Shown one piece after another: positions 61,461 to 64,000 of a DNA stretch of 64,000 nt. Every line of letters begins with the position of its first letter. Within the stretch, counting starts at the first letter, position 1. The DNA comes from Thalassospira lohafexi. Lineage in GTDB: Bacteria; Pseudomonadota; Alphaproteobacteria; Rhodospirillales; Thalassospiraceae. The stretch covers positions 310,001 through 374,000 of the forward strand of contig NZ_NXGX01000004.1 of the NCBI RefSeq assembly GCF_002844275.1, given 5' to 3'. The notes below the pieces were generated by a model that worked only from the letters and a program-made list of their open reading frames with translations, had not been told where the DNA came from and did no database searches. The position numbers and the translations under genes are program-made.

Positions 61461-62331
61461 ACACCTTGATCAGGGCGGAATGGTCAAGATCGCCATCGCC
61501 CATGCCAATCAGTTCGTCATAGAGCTCAAGTGCCAGACGTGAGAACGGCAGTTCAAGGCCAAGTTCGCCTTCGGAAAACTCAAGCGCCTGATAGAGGTCT
61601 TTACGCTGGGTGACGACTTTGCCGCCCGGTTCGAAATTGCGCTCGATCATGCGTTCGCCGTGCTTTTGCAAAATGGCTGAATCGGCAAAGCCACCGGTCA
61701 GCGCACTGCGCATTTTGGCAATATCGACCCCGGCTTCGTCGGCCATCGAAAAGGCTTCTGCAACCGCGCCAATGGTGATGCCGACAATCATCTGATTGGC
61801 GGCCTTGGCAATTTGCCCGGCGCCAACATCGCCGACATGGGTGACCCGTGCGCCCAGAACATCAAACACGCGACGCACACGGTCGAAATCTTCGGCGTCG
61901 GCACCGACCATGATCGAAAGGGTGCCGGTTTCGGCCCCATGTGTCCCACCTGATACCGGGGCATCAATCCAACTGCCACCGGCGTCTTCGACCGCCTCGG
62001 CAAAACGACGTGTGGCGTCAATCGCGGTTGTGCCCATGTCGATGACAATCGTGCCTTCTTCCATGCCATCGACAATGCCGTCTTCGCCCAGAAGGACGTT
62101 TTCAAGGGCATTGGTATCGGCAACGCAGATGATGACGATATCGGCATCTGCGGCAGCGTCCGCCGGGGTGCCCGCCGTGGCAATGCCCAGATCCTCAAAC
62201 GCATTGAGTGTTTCGGGATTGCGGGTGTTGACTGTCAGAACCGCGCCGGCCTTTTCAAGGTTCAACGCCATCGGGCGCCCCATCAAGCCAAGTCCGATAA
62301 ACGCGATATTTTCCCCGGAAAGAGCGGTCAT
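61447..62331 (-). CDS. Beta-hydroxyacid dehydrogenase (HIBADH/GarR-like)
   Basis: The 294-residue protein has 'FIGLGLMGRPMALNLEKAG' (NAD(P)-binding), 'DAPVSGGTHGAETGTLSIMV' (substrate-binding signature), and 'GQIAKAANQM' with the catalytic Lys, the full beta-hydroxyacid dehydrogenase set. It reduces or oxidises 3-hydroxyisobutyrate, tartronate semialdehyde or related acids. It overlaps the GDCCVxC protein gene, an unusual partner. An inverted repeat AAACGCA-AAC-TGCGTTT at 62359-62375, upstream of its start, could be an operator. Confidence 0.9.
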   Translation of the reverse strand: MTALSGENIAFIGLGLMGRPMALNLEKAGAVLTVNTRNPETLNAFEDLGIATAGTPADAAADADIVIICVADTNALENVLLGEDGIVDGMEEGTIVIDMGTTAIDATRRFAEAVEDAGGSWIDAPVSGGTHGAETGTLSIMVGADAEDFDRVRRVFDVLGARVTHVGDVGAGQIAKAANQMIVGITIGAVAEAFSMADEAGVDIAKMRSALTGGFADSAILQKHGERMIERNFEPGGKVVTQRKDLYQALEFSEGELGLELPFSRLALELYDELIGMGDGDLDHSALIKVYEEG

Positions 62332-62636
62332 GATAGCAGTCCCTCATTGGCGGTGGTCAAACGCAAACTGCGTTTAAAAAGGTGCGACATTACATGCGCG
62401 CACAAATACCTTGGCGTCTTATGACGCAAGGATGTGTCGGTAATGTGGGCAAGGCCATAACACATTGTGGCAGCGGGGGCTGTATTCAATTGTCTACCAG
62501 CCCGAATATCGTCCCAAATAAAGCTGCGATGGCGGGGAATTCCCGACTGCGCTTTTGGGGGATGGCAAATTCAATGGTTCAGGCGCCTGCCGACTTTTAG
62601 ACGTTGTCTGAAGAACGGTGTGCTGTTTCTGGTCGC
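62332..62636. other. Intergenic region, 305 nt, with operator-like dyad
   Basis: The perfect dyad AAACGCA-AAC-TGCGTTT at 62359-62375 lies 28 nt upstream of the dehydrogenase start. A second weaker hairpin (CCTTGGCGTC/GACGCAAGG) follows near 62410-62432. No gene is supported here. Confidence 0.4.
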
Positions 62637-63050
62637 TTAAAAATCGCCGGGTCGGACATAGCGCGCGGCCATGGCCCGTTCAATTGCCGCACCGGCAAGG
62701 CGATCAATATCAAGTTTGTGACGCAGCAGTTCGAGTATGCGCAATTCTTCCTGACTGATTTCACCATCCGACAGGACAATTTCGCAGGCAAAAACATATG
62801 CCGTTTCGCGCAGTTTGCGCGGCAGGGCATCGCGGATCATCTCAAGCGCACGATCAAGCCCGTCTTCCTCGCCCATCAATGTTGCACAGTCGCGCGCGAC
62901 ACTTGTCACCGCGTCATTGTCAAACCCGGCAAAAATCGGAAGATAACGGACTCGACGGCCCATCGCAGAAAGTTCGGCATCGGTAATGTCGTTGTCCGAT
63001 GCGGAAACCATAACCATTGTGTAGATCAAGGCATCATGATGCGAAATCAC
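62637..63050 (-). CDS. TerB-family tellurite resistance-like protein
   Basis: The 137-residue helical protein has 'LIYTMVMVSASDNDITDAEL', a hydrophobic core with 'AYVFACEIVLSDGEISQEEL' and acidic Asp/Glu positions that match the TerB (metal-binding-like) fold. Such proteins are widespread and their relation to tellurite is by name only. The gene is monocistronic in the window. Confidence 0.85.
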   Translation of the reverse strand: MISHHDALIYTMVMVSASDNDITDAELSAMGRRVRYLPIFAGFDNDAVTSVARDCATLMGEEDGLDRALEMIRDALPRKLRETAYVFACEIVLSDGEISQEELRILELLRHKLDIDRLAGAAIERAMAARYVRPGDF

Positions 63051-63437
63051 GTTGGTTGCTCCTTTCCAAAGCGGGTGTCTGAAACACAGTGCGGGCCATA
63101 TTTTTGGCAGGGACCGTCAAGACATTTGACGGGTGTCGCACATGTCTGTGACAACCTCAGGGCAAAAAAATGGTAAGCCCATAATTGTGTTCGGGCAACA
63201 GTTAACCGATTAAACTTTCTCGATTTTAATGATTACGTAGTGAAATCGCCTCATTCTTCACGTGCAGATCATATGGGGGCTTTCGCCACGCGGTGGAGAA
63301 GGGTAAAGATCGGTAAAATAAAAAAATGAAGCGGTTACAAAAGAATAGCGTAAACATAGTGACCGCTTGCACTTTCTGGGAAAATTTGCCTTTGCACGGT
63401 ATGGGGTAGAAGTTATGGTCGCGCAGCAATAACCACA
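63051..63437. other. Intergenic region, 387 nt
   Basis: This is the divergent region between the TerB-like gene and the PAS protein gene. AT-rich stretches around 63180-63240 and 63310-63350 may hold promoters. A 70-codon minus-strand frame at 63226-63438 lacks protein character and is not called. Confidence 0.35.
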
Positions 63438-64000
63438 ATGACGATCAAATCAGGTATGGGAGACATCAACGCAATCAATTCCGCCGGTACGCTCGCGGCA
63501 TTGATCAGCCATTTGAGCATGCCATCAGGTGTCTATGACCCTGTTGGTAGGCGTCTGCTTGTCAATTCGGCATGGTCGGACTGGTCTTTCGAGACCGGTC
63601 CTGCGGTCGAGCAAGACGGCTGGCATGCGCTTGATGACGTTGATGGCCTGTCGAAAATCCTTCCTGACCTCAGCACTGAAATCCAGATGTCTGACGGCTA
63701 TTACAGCCGTACGGAAACGAAAGATGGCAAGGACGTTGTTCTGTTTGGCTGGAAGCTGCAGATCAGTGGCCGTGAATATGTGCGTTTTCTGGGAATAGAT
63801 TCCGATATTTCCTCAGGCATCGGATCGCTTATTTCGCCGTTGCCGGTTTTGATCTTTGAACGTAATGGCGCCCTGCGCTGTGCGAATAAGGCGGCCGAAA
63901 GGCTGGCCCTTGATGTTGGTTTCATAACCCCGCTTTCGCTGGCTCATCCCAAGGATCAAAAAGCGCTGGTTGCGGACGAGGGGCCGCAGTTTGGTGCCGA
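63438..64000 (+). CDS. PAS-domain sensor protein, 3' end cut by window
   Basis: An open frame runs from an ATG at 63438 (or 63456) to the window edge without a stop, about 187 residues. The first 115 or so residues have no recognised family; a PAS-like segment begins near 'ISPLPVLIFERNGALRCANK' and continues 'AAERLALDVGF'. This suggests the N-terminal sensing part of a signalling protein such as a histidine kinase or diguanylate cyclase. The output domain lies outside the window. Confidence 0.7.
   Translation, partial: MTIKSGMGDINAINSAGTLAALISHLSMPSGVYDPVGRRLLVNSAWSDWSFETGPAVEQDGWHALDDVDGLSKILPDLSTEIQMSDGYYSRTETKDGKDVVLFGWKLQISGREYVRFLGIDSDISSGIGSLISPLPVLIFERNGALRCANKAAERLALDVGFITPLSLAHPKDQKALVADEGPQFGA

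Noticed and set aside
1..64000. CRISPR array, tRNA or rRNA genes, insertion sequences
   Set aside because: No regularly spaced direct repeats, no cloverleaf-like sequence with a TpsiC-type arm, and no transposase domain were found on either strand.

Overview
The window looks like chromosomal DNA from a free-living alphaproteobacterium, most likely of the Rhodospirillales and perhaps close to Thalassospira. This is an inference from the protein families, the moderately high GC content, tightly packed genes with many ATGA stop/start overlaps, and GTG or TTG starts. No 16S rRNA, tRNA, IS element, plasmid gene or CRISPR array was seen, so the taxonomy rests on protein character only. About 60 genes are called; both edge genes (a DeoR regulator at the left, a PAS-domain protein at the right) are cut by the window.

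Layout. 0-11.3 kb: DeoR regulator, amidase with a divergent TetR regulator and a clear palindromic operator, a thioredoxin-reductase-like flavoprotein with a strong promoter, a LOG-family protein, a membrane protein, a LysM/Ig-like envelope protein, the phosphatidylethanolamine genes psd-pssA, and two tandem orphan periplasmic binding proteins. 11.5-19.1 kb: a padR-adaptor-RND efflux operon behind a 22-bp-arm inverted repeat, then a membrane-embedded AraC-type regulator and an ICMT-like methyltransferase. 19.2-23.6 kb: three small unknown proteins (two of them paralogues), the queuosine precursor genes queC-queD-queE, and a methyltransferase. 23.7-28.4 kb is accessory: a coiled-coil membrane protein, a decayed copy of the start of the methyltransferase gene, an AT-rich OLD-family ATPase/TOPRIM nuclease gene, a DUF5610-like protein and REP-like inverted repeats. 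28.4-32.4 kb: an unusually long LeuRS with an altered KMSKS loop and another orphan binding protein.

32.5-49.6 kb is an exopolysaccharide locus. A UDP-HexNAc dehydrogenase should supply a uronic-acid sugar. Glycosyltransferases (two GT4, a GT2-GT4 fusion and a WecG/TagA-type enzyme with an added membrane-anchored tail) would build the repeat unit; a flippase-like protein would export it; two ligase/Wzy-like membrane proteins and a Wzc-like co-polymerase would polymerise it. Two proteins with alpha-toroid character, one with a lyase-like toroid plus beta-rich layout, have no assigned role. No phosphoglycosyl transferase for initiation and no Wza-type outer-membrane exporter lies inside the window.

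49.6-64 kb: helicase hrpB, a second AT-rich insert carrying a zinc-ribbon DUF4145/DUF5655-like protein, greB, two LysR regulators with adjacent metabolic or transport genes, a DUF3095 protein, slyX, a small methyltransferase, a GDCCVxC protein next to a beta-hydroxyacid dehydrogenase, a TerB-like protein and the truncated PAS protein. The least explained parts are the polysaccharide locus with its toroid proteins and fusions, the small-protein cluster at 19.2-20.3 kb, and the two AT-rich inserts.
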